Shown here in pieces: positions 1 to 6,662 of a stretch of DNA of 15,866 nt. This stretch comes from Acidisphaera sp035272265. GTDB lineage: Bacteria > Pseudomonadota > Alphaproteobacteria > Acetobacterales > Acetobacteraceae. Below the pieces are notes generated by a model. That model worked only from the letters and a program-made list of their open reading frames with translations. It was not told the DNA's origin and did no database searches. Position 1 is the stretch's first letter; every line of letters begins with the position of its first letter. The DNA is taken from positions 1 through 15,866 of the forward strand of contig DATEQV010000266.1 of assembly GCA_035272265.1 (NCBI GenBank), written 5' to 3'. The position numbers and the translations under genes were made by a program.

Positions 1-373
1 CGCGGCGGGCGAGCTTGTAGAGCGCGACCTCGGCCTTCCAGTCGCCGTGATCGCGGGCGGCGAGGTAGTGGGCGCGGGCGGTCTCGCAGTGGTGGCAGCG
101 CGGCTTGCGTCGATCCGTCCAGCTGTTCGGCGCGTCGCACCACGAGGTGAGGTCGCGGCGCCACGGGTTGGCGCGGAACAGCTTCTTCGGCGGCGGCCGG
201 TGCTCGCAGAACGCGTCGTAGGCGATTTCCAGCCGGTAGTGCCGGGCTTGGCCGGAGCTTGGCGCCTCGTCGTCCGGCGGCAGCGGGCGGGGGCGGGTCT
301 TGCGGGCGTAGGGGACGGCGTCGATGAGCCGGCGGTAGAGCCTCTGGAGCGAGGTCGGGAGAAAGCGAAACAT
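1..373 (-). CDS. Hypothetical protein, 5' part only (runs off left edge)
   Basis: An open frame of 124 codons reads from the ATG at 373 to the window edge without a stop. The product starts MFRFLPTSLQRLYRRLID and is rich in Arg, Pro and Trp. It has four cysteines (C56, C79, C93, C96); the last two form a Cys-x2-Cys pair (RCHHCE), so a small metal-binding knuckle is possible but unproven. I see no signal peptide or membrane segment. The start is well supported: GGGAGG lies 9 nt upstream, and a near-consensus sigma70 promoter lies just beyond it. I do not recognise the family. It is transcribed away from the cinA-like gene. Confidence 0.6.
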   Translation of the reverse strand, partial: MFRFLPTSLQRLYRRLIDAVPYARKTRPRPLPPDDEAPSSGQARHYRLEIAYDAFCEHRPPPKKLFRANPWRRDLTSWCDAPNSWTDRRKPRCHHCETARAHYLAARDHGDWKAEVALYKLARR

Positions 374-409
374 GGCGTCGTTCCTCCCTTTCTGGAGTTG
401 CGATGGAAG

Positions 410-438
410 AGAGTAGCGACATGTAGGAATTCAGTCAA
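410..438 (-). promoter_or_regulatory. Sigma70-type promoter for the left-edge gene
   Basis: On the minus strand a -35 box TTGACT (433-438) and a -10 box TACTCT (410-415) are separated by exactly 17 nt. Transcription would start near 403, giving a leader of about 30 nt before the ATG at 373, with a good ribosome binding site inside it. The AT-rich patch stands out from the GC-rich surroundings. It is the best-matched promoter I found in the window. Confidence 0.6.
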
Positions 439-614
439 GAGTTTTTGGAATCTTTTCTGAGGCCCTGCCGGGTGGCCGGCGGCCTGGCGCGGTCCTACCG
501 TCGGCCTGGACAGCGGGACCGGCGATTCCGGGCTGTCCGCGCATGCCGACGCGGTTCCGGGCCGCGTGAGGTGAGGCGGTGCGGGCGGGTGCGGGACGCG
601 ACGAAGGGGGAACG

Positions 615-1106
615 ATGGAAGAACTGCTTGGTCCGGCCGCGCGTCTGGCGGCGATGCTGCGGGATCGGCGCGCGACGATCGCGGTCGCGGAGTCCTCGGC
701 GGGCGGGCTGATTTCGGCGGCGTTGCTCGCGCAGCCCGGCGCGTCGGCGTTCTTCCTGGGCGGTGCGGTGGTCTACACGCGTCAGGCGCGGGACGGGCTG
801 CTGGGGATCACCGCGGCCGAGATGGCGGGACTGCGGTCGGCCAGCGAGCCGTACGCGCTGCTGATCGCCCGGTCGTTGTGCGTGCGGTTGGGGGCGACGT
901 GGGGGCTGGCGGAGACCGGCGCCGCCGGTCCGACCGGCAATCGCTACGGCGACGCGCCGGGGCATACCTGCGTGGCCGTCGCCGGGCCGGCGGAGGCGGC
1001 GCGGACGCTGGAGACGGGGTCGGACGAGCGGGTCGCGAACATGCGCGCGTTCGCCGCGGCGGCGCTGGCGCTGCTGTCGGAGGTGCTGGCGACGCAGACG
1101 GCCTGA
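615..1106 (+). CDS. CinA C-terminal-domain family protein (nicotinamide-nucleotide amidase-like)
   Basis: A 163-residue protein that matches the stand-alone C-terminal domain of CinA (PncC type), which in characterised members deamidates nicotinamide mononucleotide for NAD salvage. The family signature near the N-terminus reads AESSAGGLISAALL, followed by the glycine-containing FLGGAVVYT segment, then GAAGPTGNRYGDAPGHT and CVAVAG. The N-terminal MoCF-like half of full-length CinA is absent, as is common in proteobacteria. The ATG at 615 is preferred over an upstream GTG at 579 because GGGGG lies directly upstream and the protein then starts where homologs do. Two positions differ from classical PncC: AES-CT becomes AES-SA, and the lysine of the YSNEAK-type loop is arginine (YTRQAR). 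Amidase activity is therefore not assured. Confidence 0.85.
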   Translation: MEELLGPAARLAAMLRDRRATIAVAESSAGGLISAALLAQPGASAFFLGGAVVYTRQARDGLLGITAAEMAGLRSASEPYALLIARSLCVRLGATWGLAETGAAGPTGNRYGDAPGHTCVAVAGPAEAARTLETGSDERVANMRAFAAAALALLSEVLATQTA

Positions 1107-1135
1107 TGGGGAAGGTCCGGCGTCGGCATCCATAG

Positions 1136-1162
1136 CCGGCAATTAGCTGGATACCTTGCCGG
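1136..1162. promoter_or_regulatory. Inverted repeat between cinA-like gene and vapB
   Basis: CCGGCAA (1136-1142) and TTGCCGG (1156-1162) form a perfect 7-bp inverted repeat with a 13-nt spacer. It lies 30 nt after the cinA-like stop and 24 nt before the vapB start. VapB/VapC complexes usually bind palindromes in their own promoter, so an operator is plausible. A factor-independent terminator is less likely because no run of T follows, only ATCTTCT. Confidence 0.4.
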
Positions 1163-1186
1163 ATCTTCTAGACGCGAGAGAGTGAC

Positions 1187-1444
1187 GTGGCGCTGAGCCT
1201 GAAAGACAGAGAGATCGACGATTTGGCTCGGGCGGTGGCGGCGCTGACCGGCGAGACGTTGACCGACGCCATTCGCAAGGCGCTGGCGGAACGGCTCGAG
1301 CGGGAACGGCTGCGCAGGGGGGAGTGCGTGCGGCTGGCCGATCGCCTGATGGAGATCGGCGCCCATTGCGCCGGCTTGCCCGACCAGGACGCGCGCAGCC
1401 CGGACGAGATCGTCGGCTATGACGACATCGGCATGTGGCGCTGA
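1187..1444 (+). CDS. vapB: VapB-family antitoxin
   Basis: An 85-residue protein of the PSK-type VapB family. It begins MALSLKDREIDDLARAVAAL and continues with TGETLTDAIRKALAERLE, the usual DNA-binding and dimerisation part. It ends with the toxin-binding tail SPDEIVGYDDIGMW typical of this family. The start is GTG at 1187 with a modest purine-rich GAGAGAG upstream. Normally it would neutralise the RNase VapC encoded directly downstream and repress the operon with it. Here the vapC frame starts inside the vapB stop (ATGA overlap) but is cut short, so this antitoxin has no intact cognate toxin next to it. Confidence 0.88.
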   Translation: MALSLKDREIDDLARAVAALTGETLTDAIRKALAERLERERLRRGECVRLADRLMEIGAHCAGLPDQDARSPDEIVGYDDIGMWR

Positions 1445-1596
1445 TGGTGATCGACGCCTCGACGGTTGTCGCGATCCTGCTGCGTGAGCCGGGGGCCGAG
1501 CGTTTTGCCGAGGCGATCGGTGCTGCACCCGTTCGTCTGCTGTCGGCGGTGACGCGGGTCGAATTGTCGTTCGTCGAGTTCAACGTGCCGGGCTAG
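1444..1596 (+). pseudogene. vapC remnant (PIN-domain toxin, N-terminal 50 codons only)
   Basis: The ATG overlaps the vapB stop by one base, the usual vapBC coupling. The translation starts MVIDASTVVAILLREP and reaches RVELSFVE, giving the first PIN aspartate (D4) and the first glutamate (E40) of VapC. Similarity then ends near base 1580, and TAG follows at 1594-1596 after FNVPG. VapC proteins of this class are about 130 residues long, so the second half, with the remaining acidic residues, is absent. I found no continuation in another frame before the next gene, so this looks like a deletion or replacement junction rather than a simple frameshift. A functional RNase is very unlikely. Confidence 0.8.
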
Positions 1597-1668
1597 CTCC
1601 GGCTCATCGACGAGGAGTAAACTGCAAGCTGGTCGTCACGGCCGGGAGATTGGCGCAGGAGTTGATGG

Positions 1669-1893
1669 ATGGACTGGTCAGGCTGTCCGCTCGTCGAGCG
1701 TGTGCCCGGCAAAGTGTCGGGACAGTGGATCGTCAAGGGGACACGCATCCTCGCCGACGGCGTTCTCGAGAACGCGGATGCAGGCTTCACGCCCGAGCAA
1801 CTTGCGACCGAAATTTACGAGGGCCTGACGATCGATCAGGCTCGCGCGATCGTGGCGTTTGCGCAGGCCATGCGTGAACCGCATCCTGCTTGA
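1669..1893 (+). CDS. DUF433 domain protein (putative antitoxin)
   Basis: A 74-residue DUF433 protein. The N-terminus MDWSGCPLVERVPGKVSG and the following WIVKGTRILADGVLENA match the family core (the KGTRI segment). The rest, TPEQLATEIYEGLTIDQARAI, is the helical half with a helix-turn-helix-like pattern. The start is well set: AGGAG at 1657-1661 lies 7 nt from the ATG. DUF433 genes are commonly paired with a DUF5615 PIN-like gene, and that is what follows here with a 20-nt overlap. By that pairing it is the likely antitoxin and autoregulator. The module starts about 75 nt after the broken vapC, suggesting stacking of two accessory units. Confidence 0.85.
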   Translation: MDWSGCPLVERVPGKVSGQWIVKGTRILADGVLENADAGFTPEQLATEIYEGLTIDQARAIVAFAQAMREPHPA

Positions 1894-2224
1894 CCAGAAC
1901 GCGCCGGTCGGATTGCGGCGCGCGCTCGTCGGCTACGAAGTCAGCACGGCGTTCCAGATGGGCTGGCATGCCCTGTCGAACGGTGAGTTGCTGGCAGCGG
2001 CAGAGACGGCCGGCTTCCACGTCATGATTACCTGCGGCCAGAACATCCGCTACGAGCAGAACATGGCGGGACGAAGGATCTCGTTGATCTGCCTGTCGAC
2101 GAACAATTGGGATATCATTCGCAACGACATGTCCCGGATCGTCGCGGCCCTCGGCCAGTCGCAACCCGGAGCTGTTCACCTGGTCGAGTTTGCGTTCCCG
2201 AAGCGCCGAAATCCGACCCGCTAA
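1874..2224 (+). CDS. DUF5615 family PIN-like protein (putative toxin, altered active site)
   Basis: A 116-residue protein of the DUF5615 (PIN-like) family, usually the toxin partner of DUF433. The GTG at 1874 is chosen because the protein then begins VNRILLDQNAP, the normal family N-terminus. It overlaps the DUF433 gene by 20 nt, which implies translational coupling. Visible motifs are LLDQN (D7), SNGELL (E38), and TCGQNIRYEQNMAGRRI where relatives have T-x-D-x-N followed by RYQQNLAGR. The acidic residue expected at position 55 is glycine (GGC at 2036-2038), one transition away from GAC. Nuclease activity may therefore be impaired. The stop overlaps the topA stop of the opposite strand by 4 nt. 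Confidence 0.82.
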   Translation: MNRILLDQNAPVGLRRALVGYEVSTAFQMGWHALSNGELLAAAETAGFHVMITCGQNIRYEQNMAGRRISLICLSTNNWDIIRNDMSRIVAALGQSQPGAVHLVEFAFPKRRNPTR

Positions 2225-4860
2225 CCCGCCTTCCGCTTCGCGGCAGCCTTCTTCGCCGGCGCTTTCCTCGCGCTCTTCTTCGGCGCGGCCTTCTTCGCGG
2301 GCGCCTTGCGCGGCTCGGCCGCCGCCTTCGCCGGCGGCGCGGCCTTCTTCGGCGCCGCCTTGCGGCCTTTCGCCTTCAGCGGCTTGCCGCGCTCGGCGAG
2401 CAGGGCCACCGCCTCGTCCAGCGTCAGGTCCTCCATTGCCACGCCGCGCGGCACGTTCGCGACCATGCCGGCGTGCTGCACGTACGGACCGAAGCGGCCG
2501 CGCTTGACCATCACCGACTCGCCGGTCTTCGGATGCAGCCCGAGCGCGCGCACGCCCGCCAGCTTCTTGGCCAGCAGATCCATCGCGCGGTTCATGCCGA
2601 TCGCCAGCACGTCGTCGTCGGGATCGAGCGAGGCATACACCGACCCCATCCGCACATACGGGCCGAAGCGGCCGATGCCGGCCTCGATCGGATCACCTGC
2701 CTCGGGGTGGATGCCGACGATGCGCGGCAGGCTGAGCAGCGCAACCGCCTGCTCCAAGGTCAGGCTGTCGCCGTCCATGCCCTTGGTAAGCGACGTGCGG
2801 CGCGGCTTGCGCTTCTCCTCGCCCTCGCCGAGCTGCACGTACAGGCCGTACGGGCCGCGGCGGACGGTGACCTCCTCGCCGGCGTCGGGATGGAAGCCGA
2901 GCGAGCGCATCCCCTCCTTCAGCGTCTCGGCGTCGCCGTTGCCGGTCTCGATCGCGAGGCGGCGCGTGTACTGGCACGTCGGGTAGTTCGAGCAGCCGAT
3001 GAAGCTGCCGTAGCGGCCCAGCTTCAGGCCCAGCCGGCCAGCGCCGCAGGCCGGACAGAGGCGCGGGTCGCTGCCGTCCTCGCGGGCGGGGAAGAAGTGC
3101 GGGCCGAGTTCCTCGTCGAGCGCGCTGATGACGTCGCTGATCTTGAGGTCCTTGGTCTGCTCGACGGCGTTCGCGAAGTCTTCCCAGAAGGCGCGCATCA
3201 CGTCGCGCCAGTTCAGGTGGCCGTCGGCGATCTCGTCGAGCTGCTCCTCCAGCCCGGCGGTGAAGCCGGTGTCGACGTAGCGCGTGAAGAAGCTGGTGAG
3301 GAACGCGGTGACCAGCCGGCCGCGGTCCTCGGGGATGAAGCGGCGCTTCTCCAGCCGCACGTAGTTGCGGTCCTGCAGCACCGAGAGGATGGACGCGTAG
3401 GTGGACGGCCGGCCGATGCCGAGCTCCTCCATCTTCTTGACCAGGCTCGCCTCGGAGAAGCGCGGCGGCGGCTGGGTGAAGTGCTGGGTGGCGGCGACGT
3501 CGCCGCGGCGGAGCGGGTCGCGCTCGGCCATCGGCGGCAGCATGCGGTTGTCCTCGTCCTCGGCCGCGTCGTCGGTGTCCTCGCGATACAGTTTCAGGAA
3601 GCCGTCGAAGGCGACGATCGAGCCGGTGGCGCGCAGCTTGATGCCGTTCGAAACGATGTCGACGGCGACCTGGTCGAGCTCGGCCGACTGCATCTGCGAA
3701 GCCACGGCCCGTTTCCAGATCAACTCGTAGAGCCGGCGCTGCTCGGAGTTGAGCGCGTGGGCCACCGCGTCGGGCGTGTTGGCGATGTCGGTGGGGCGGA
3801 TCGCCTCGTGCGCTTCCTGCGCGTTCTTGGCCTTGGTGATGTATTCGCGCGGTGCGCCGGGCAGGTAGTCGGGGCCGTAGGCGTCGCGCACGTGGTCGCG
3901 GATCGCGGCGATCGCTTCGCGCGCCATCTGCACGCCGTCGGTGCGCATGTAGGTGATCAAGCCGACGCTCTCTCCGTTCAGCTCCACGCCTTCGTAGAGC
4001 TGCTGGGCGAGGCGCATCGTCGCCTGCGCGCCGAAGCCGAGTTTTCTGCTCGACTCCTGCTGCAGCGTCGACGTGGTGAAGGGTGCAGGCGGGTTGCGCT
4101 TGACCCGGCGGCGTTCGACCGAGCCGACCGTGAAGTTGCCGGCCTCGACCGCGGCTTTCGCACGCAGCGCCTTGGCTGCCTCGTTGAGGTCGAACTGGTC
4201 GAGCCGGCGGCCGTCGAGATGCGTCAGCTTCGCTGTGAACGGCGCGCCGGCGGGTGTCGCGAACTCGGCTTCGACGGTCCAGTATTCGCGCGCGCGGAAG
4301 GCCTCGATCTCGGCCTCGCGCTCGCAGATCAGGCGCAGGGCGACCGACTGCACGCGGCCGGCGCTGCGGCTGCCGGGCAGCTTGCGCCACAGCACCGGCG
4401 AGAGGGTGAAGCCCACGAGGTAATCCAGCGCGCGGCGGGCCATGTAGGCCTCGATCAGCGGCTGGTCGAGGTCGCGCGGATGGCCCATCGCGGCGCGGAT
4501 GGCGCTGCGGGTGATCTCGTTGAAGGTGATGCGGCGGACGTCCACGCCCTTGAGCGCGCGCTTCTCCTCCAGCATTGCGCGGACGTGCCAGGAGATCGCC
4601 TCGCCCTCGCGGTCGGGGTCGGTGGCCAGATAAAGAGTCTTGGCGCCCTTCAGCGCCTTGGCGATGGCGGCGATCTGGCGGGCGCCGCGCTCGTCGGCGG
4701 ACCAGTCCATCGCGAAGTCCTGCTCGGGGCGCACGCTGCCGTCCTTGGGCGGCAGGTCGCGCACGTGCCCGAAGCTCGCGAGCACGGTGTATTTCGTGCC
4801 GAGGTACTTATTGATGGTCTTCGCTTTGGCGGGAGACTCGACGACGACGACGTCCGGCAT
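2221..4860 (-). CDS. topA: DNA topoisomerase I (type IA)
   Basis: An 879-residue type IA topoisomerase that relaxes negatively supercoiled DNA in the nucleoid. The Toprim domain (residues 1-about 115) carries E9 in VVVVESPAKAKTI and the DPDREGE motif (81-87). The catalytic tyrosine is Y304 in LITYMRTDG. Other conserved parts include AHEAIRPTD (about 350-358) and GIGRPSTYA (481-489). After the core comes one complete four-cysteine zinc finger (C602, C605, C623, C629). Topoisomerase C-terminal repeats follow, with recurring RRGPYGLYVQ, RFGPYVRMG and RFGPYVQHA. The protein ends in a Lys/Ala/Pro-rich basic tail (about 828-879), common in alphaproteobacterial TopA. It is the last gene of the pyrC'-plsY-dprA-topA cluster, 75 nt after dprA. 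Confidence 0.98.
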   Translation of the reverse strand: MPDVVVVESPAKAKTINKYLGTKYTVLASFGHVRDLPPKDGSVRPEQDFAMDWSADERGARQIAAIAKALKGAKTLYLATDPDREGEAISWHVRAMLEEKRALKGVDVRRITFNEITRSAIRAAMGHPRDLDQPLIEAYMARRALDYLVGFTLSPVLWRKLPGSRSAGRVQSVALRLICEREAEIEAFRAREYWTVEAEFATPAGAPFTAKLTHLDGRRLDQFDLNEAAKALRAKAAVEAGNFTVGSVERRRVKRNPPAPFTTSTLQQESSRKLGFGAQATMRLAQQLYEGVELNGESVGLITYMRTDGVQMAREAIAAIRDHVRDAYGPDYLPGAPREYITKAKNAQEAHEAIRPTDIANTPDAVAHALNSEQRRLYELIWKRAVASQMQSAELDQVAVDIVSNGIKLRATGSIVAFDGFLKLYREDTDDAAEDEDNRMLPPMAERDPLRRGDVAATQHFTQPPPRFSEASLVKKMEELGIGRPSTYASILSVLQDRNYVRLEKRRFIPEDRGRLVTAFLTSFFTRYVDTGFTAGLEEQLDEIADGHLNWRDVMRAFWEDFANAVEQTKDLKISDVISALDEELGPHFFPAREDGSDPRLCPACGAGRLGLKLGRYGSFIGCSNYPTCQYTRRLAIETGNGDAETLKEGMRSLGFHPDAGEEVTVRRGPYGLYVQLGEGEEKRKPRRTSLTKGMDGDSLTLEQAVALLSLPRIVGIHPEAGDPIEAGIGRFGPYVRMGSVYASLDPDDDVLAIGMNRAMDLLAKKLAGVRALGLHPKTGESVMVKRGRFGPYVQHAGMVANVPRGVAMEDLTLDEAVALLAERGKPLKAKGRKAAPKKAAPPAKAAAEPRKAPAKKAAPKKSARKAPAKKAAAKRKAG

Positions 4861-4916
4861 CCTGATCCTGATCGTTGGCGGGCGTAATTCACGCGGTCCG
4901 GCGCGGGCGCCGCAGG

Positions 4917-4935
4917 CGATCTCGCCCTAAGATCG
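4917..4935 (-). other. Small hairpin between dprA and topA
   Basis: Directly after the dprA stop codon, CGATCT and AGATCG form a perfect 6-bp inverted repeat around a 7-nt loop (4917-4922 and 4930-4935). No T-run follows, so it is not a convincing terminator. It might influence mRNA processing or reduce readthrough into topA. Chance occurrence is possible. Confidence 0.25.
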
Positions 4936-6078
4936 TTACGGCTCGGCGAGGCGCGCCACCCGGTTGCCCGGCAGGCTTTGCACCCGTCCCGCGAGCTCCA
5001 GTTCCAGCAACGCCCCCATCACGGAAGCCGCGGAGAACTGGCAGCGGCGCACCACCTCGTCAACCAGTGTCGGCGAATAGCTAACGCTATCAAGCACTTG
5101 CTGGCGCACTCCGGCGGGGGTGGCGGGCGGGGAGGGGTCGAAAGGCGCCTCGGCGGGGTCTTCGGAGAGGCCCGTGGGGGGCAGGCCGCGGGCGAACAGG
5201 GGCAGGCGGGAGAGGCCCTCGCGCAGCGGGCTGTCGGGCAGGTCGGCGAGCACGTCGTCGGCGGATTCGACCAGTTTCGCACCCTGGCGGATGAGGTCGT
5301 TGCTGCCGCGGCAGCGCGGGTCGAGCGGCGAGCCGGGGACGGCGAACACCTCGCGCCCGGCTTCCTGGGCGAGGCGGGCGGTGATCAGGCTGCCGGAGCG
5401 CAGCGCCGCCTCGACCACCACGACGCCAAGCGACAGGCCGGCGATGATGCGGTTGCGGCGGGGGAAGTGGCGCGCCTGCGGGGCGGTGCCGAGGGCCGAT
5501 TCGGCGACGACCGCGCCCTCGGCGGCGATGCGGGCCTGCAGGTCGGCGTTCTCGGGCGGGTAGGGCACGTCGATCCCGCCGGCGACCACGCCGACGGTGC
5601 GGCCGTCGCGCATGGCGCCGGTGTGGGCGGCGGCGTCGATGCCGCGGGCGAGGCCGGAGACCACGGCGAGCCCGGTGCGGGCGAGGTCGGCGCCGAGCGC
5701 CTCGGCGATGCGCGTGCCGTTCACCGAGGCGTTGCGCCCGCCGACCAGCGCCACGGCGCGTTTGGCGAGCAGGCCGGTGTCGCCGAGCACCGCGATCATC
5801 GGCGGGGCATCGTCGAGGAGCGCGAGCAGCGGCGGGTAGTCGGGCTGATCCAGGAACAGCAGCTTGGCGCCAAGCTTGGCCAGCGCGGCCAGTTCCCGCG
5901 ATGCTTCGTCTGGTGTCGGGATTCGCGTGGGCGCGGTGCGGCCGCCGGCCCGCGCGAGGCCGGGCAGCGCGTCGAGGGCTGCGGCGGCGGTGCGATAGCG
6001 CTTCATCAGGCGGCGATAGACGACCGGGCCGACGCCCTCCGCACGCACCAGCCGGAGCCGGTCGAGCGTGTCGGTCAA
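4936..6078 (-). CDS. dprA: DNA-processing protein DprA
   Basis: A 380-residue DprA/Smf protein. Such proteins bind single-stranded DNA and load RecA during natural transformation, and the family is widespread even outside competent species. The N-terminal helix-hairpin-helix region (about 5-46) contains RLRLVRAEGVGPVVYRRL. The Rossmann-like core shows ALVGGRNASVNG (about 110-121), SGLARGIDAAAH (141-152), VPYPPEN (171-177) and PRRNRIIAGLS (206-216). A C-terminal winged-helix domain runs from about 322 to 377. The proposed start is TTG at 6078: the TTG overlaps the plsY TGA as TTGA, a coupled arrangement. The frame stays open upstream of it, but that part lies in plsY. Confidence 0.93.
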   Translation of the reverse strand: MTDTLDRLRLVRAEGVGPVVYRRLMKRYRTAAAALDALPGLARAGGRTAPTRIPTPDEASRELAALAKLGAKLLFLDQPDYPPLLALLDDAPPMIAVLGDTGLLAKRAVALVGGRNASVNGTRIAEALGADLARTGLAVVSGLARGIDAAAHTGAMRDGRTVGVVAGGIDVPYPPENADLQARIAAEGAVVAESALGTAPQARHFPRRNRIIAGLSLGVVVVEAALRSGSLITARLAQEAGREVFAVPGSPLDPRCRGSNDLIRQGAKLVESADDVLADLPDSPLREGLSRLPLFARGLPPTGLSEDPAEAPFDPSPPATPAGVRQQVLDSVSYSPTLVDEVVRRCQFSAASVMGALLELELAGRVQSLPGNRVARLAEP

Positions 6079-6662
6079 GCGCGCCTTCCGAAGCGCGGCT
6101 CGGTGCCGGCGAGCAGGCGGCGGATGTTGTCCCGGTGGCGGACGAACACCAGCACCGCCACGGCAAGTGCGAGGACGGCCACCGCGTATCCGCTCAGGAC
6201 CGCCGCAGCGACGGGGGCGACGGCGTAGGCGGTGAGCGCGCTGGCCGACGAGATGCGCAGTACGGCGAACACGATCAGCCAGGTCGCGCAGGCGATGGCG
6301 CCGACCGGCCACGCGGCGGCGAGCAGCACGCCGAGGCCCGTCGCCACGCCCTTGCCGCCGTGAAATCGGAGCCAGACCGGAAACAGGTGGCCGACCACCG
6401 CGCCGAAGCCGGCGGCCAGCGCGGGTATCGGACCGGCGACGTGCCAGGCCAGCAGCACGGCGACCGCCCCCTTGCCGCCATCGAGCAGCAGCGTGGCGGC
6501 CGCGAGGCCCTTGCGTCCGGTGCGCAGCACGTTGGTCGCGCCGATATTGCCCGAGCCGATCCGCCTGATGTCGCCCAGCCCGGCGACGCGGGTCAGGAGC
6601 AGCCCGAACGGGATCGAGCCGAGCAGGTAGCCGAGCGCCGCCGCGAGCAGCGCGTCGATCAT
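6075..6662 (-). CDS. plsY: Glycerol-3-phosphate acyltransferase PlsY
   Basis: A 195-residue integral membrane protein that transfers acyl groups from acyl-phosphate to glycerol-3-phosphate, the first step of phospholipid synthesis, partnered with PlsX encoded elsewhere. The three family motifs are clear: SGNIGATNV (37-45), HGGKGVATGLG (101-111) and HRDNIRRL (176-183). Five or so hydrophobic segments are visible, beginning with LLAAALGYLLGSIPFGLLL near the N-terminus. Length is normal. Its ATG overlaps the pyrC' stop by 4 nt (ATGA), and its TGA overlaps the dprA TTG start, so the three genes are very likely one translationally coupled mRNA. Confidence 0.96.
   Translation of the reverse strand: MIDALLAAALGYLLGSIPFGLLLTRVAGLGDIRRIGSGNIGATNVLRTGRKGLAAATLLLDGGKGAVAVLLAWHVAGPIPALAAGFGAVVGHLFPVWLRFHGGKGVATGLGVLLAAAWPVGAIACATWLIVFAVLRISSASALTAYAVAPVAAAVLSGYAVAVLALAVAVLVFVRHRDNIRRLLAGTEPRFGRRA

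Noticed and set aside
2107..4887. A 926-codon open frame on the plus strand opposite topA
   Set aside because: It is the mirror of a highly conserved topA with all its motifs on the other strand; long antisense frames are expected at this GC content. Its composition (Arg/Ala/His/Val rich) shows no domain.
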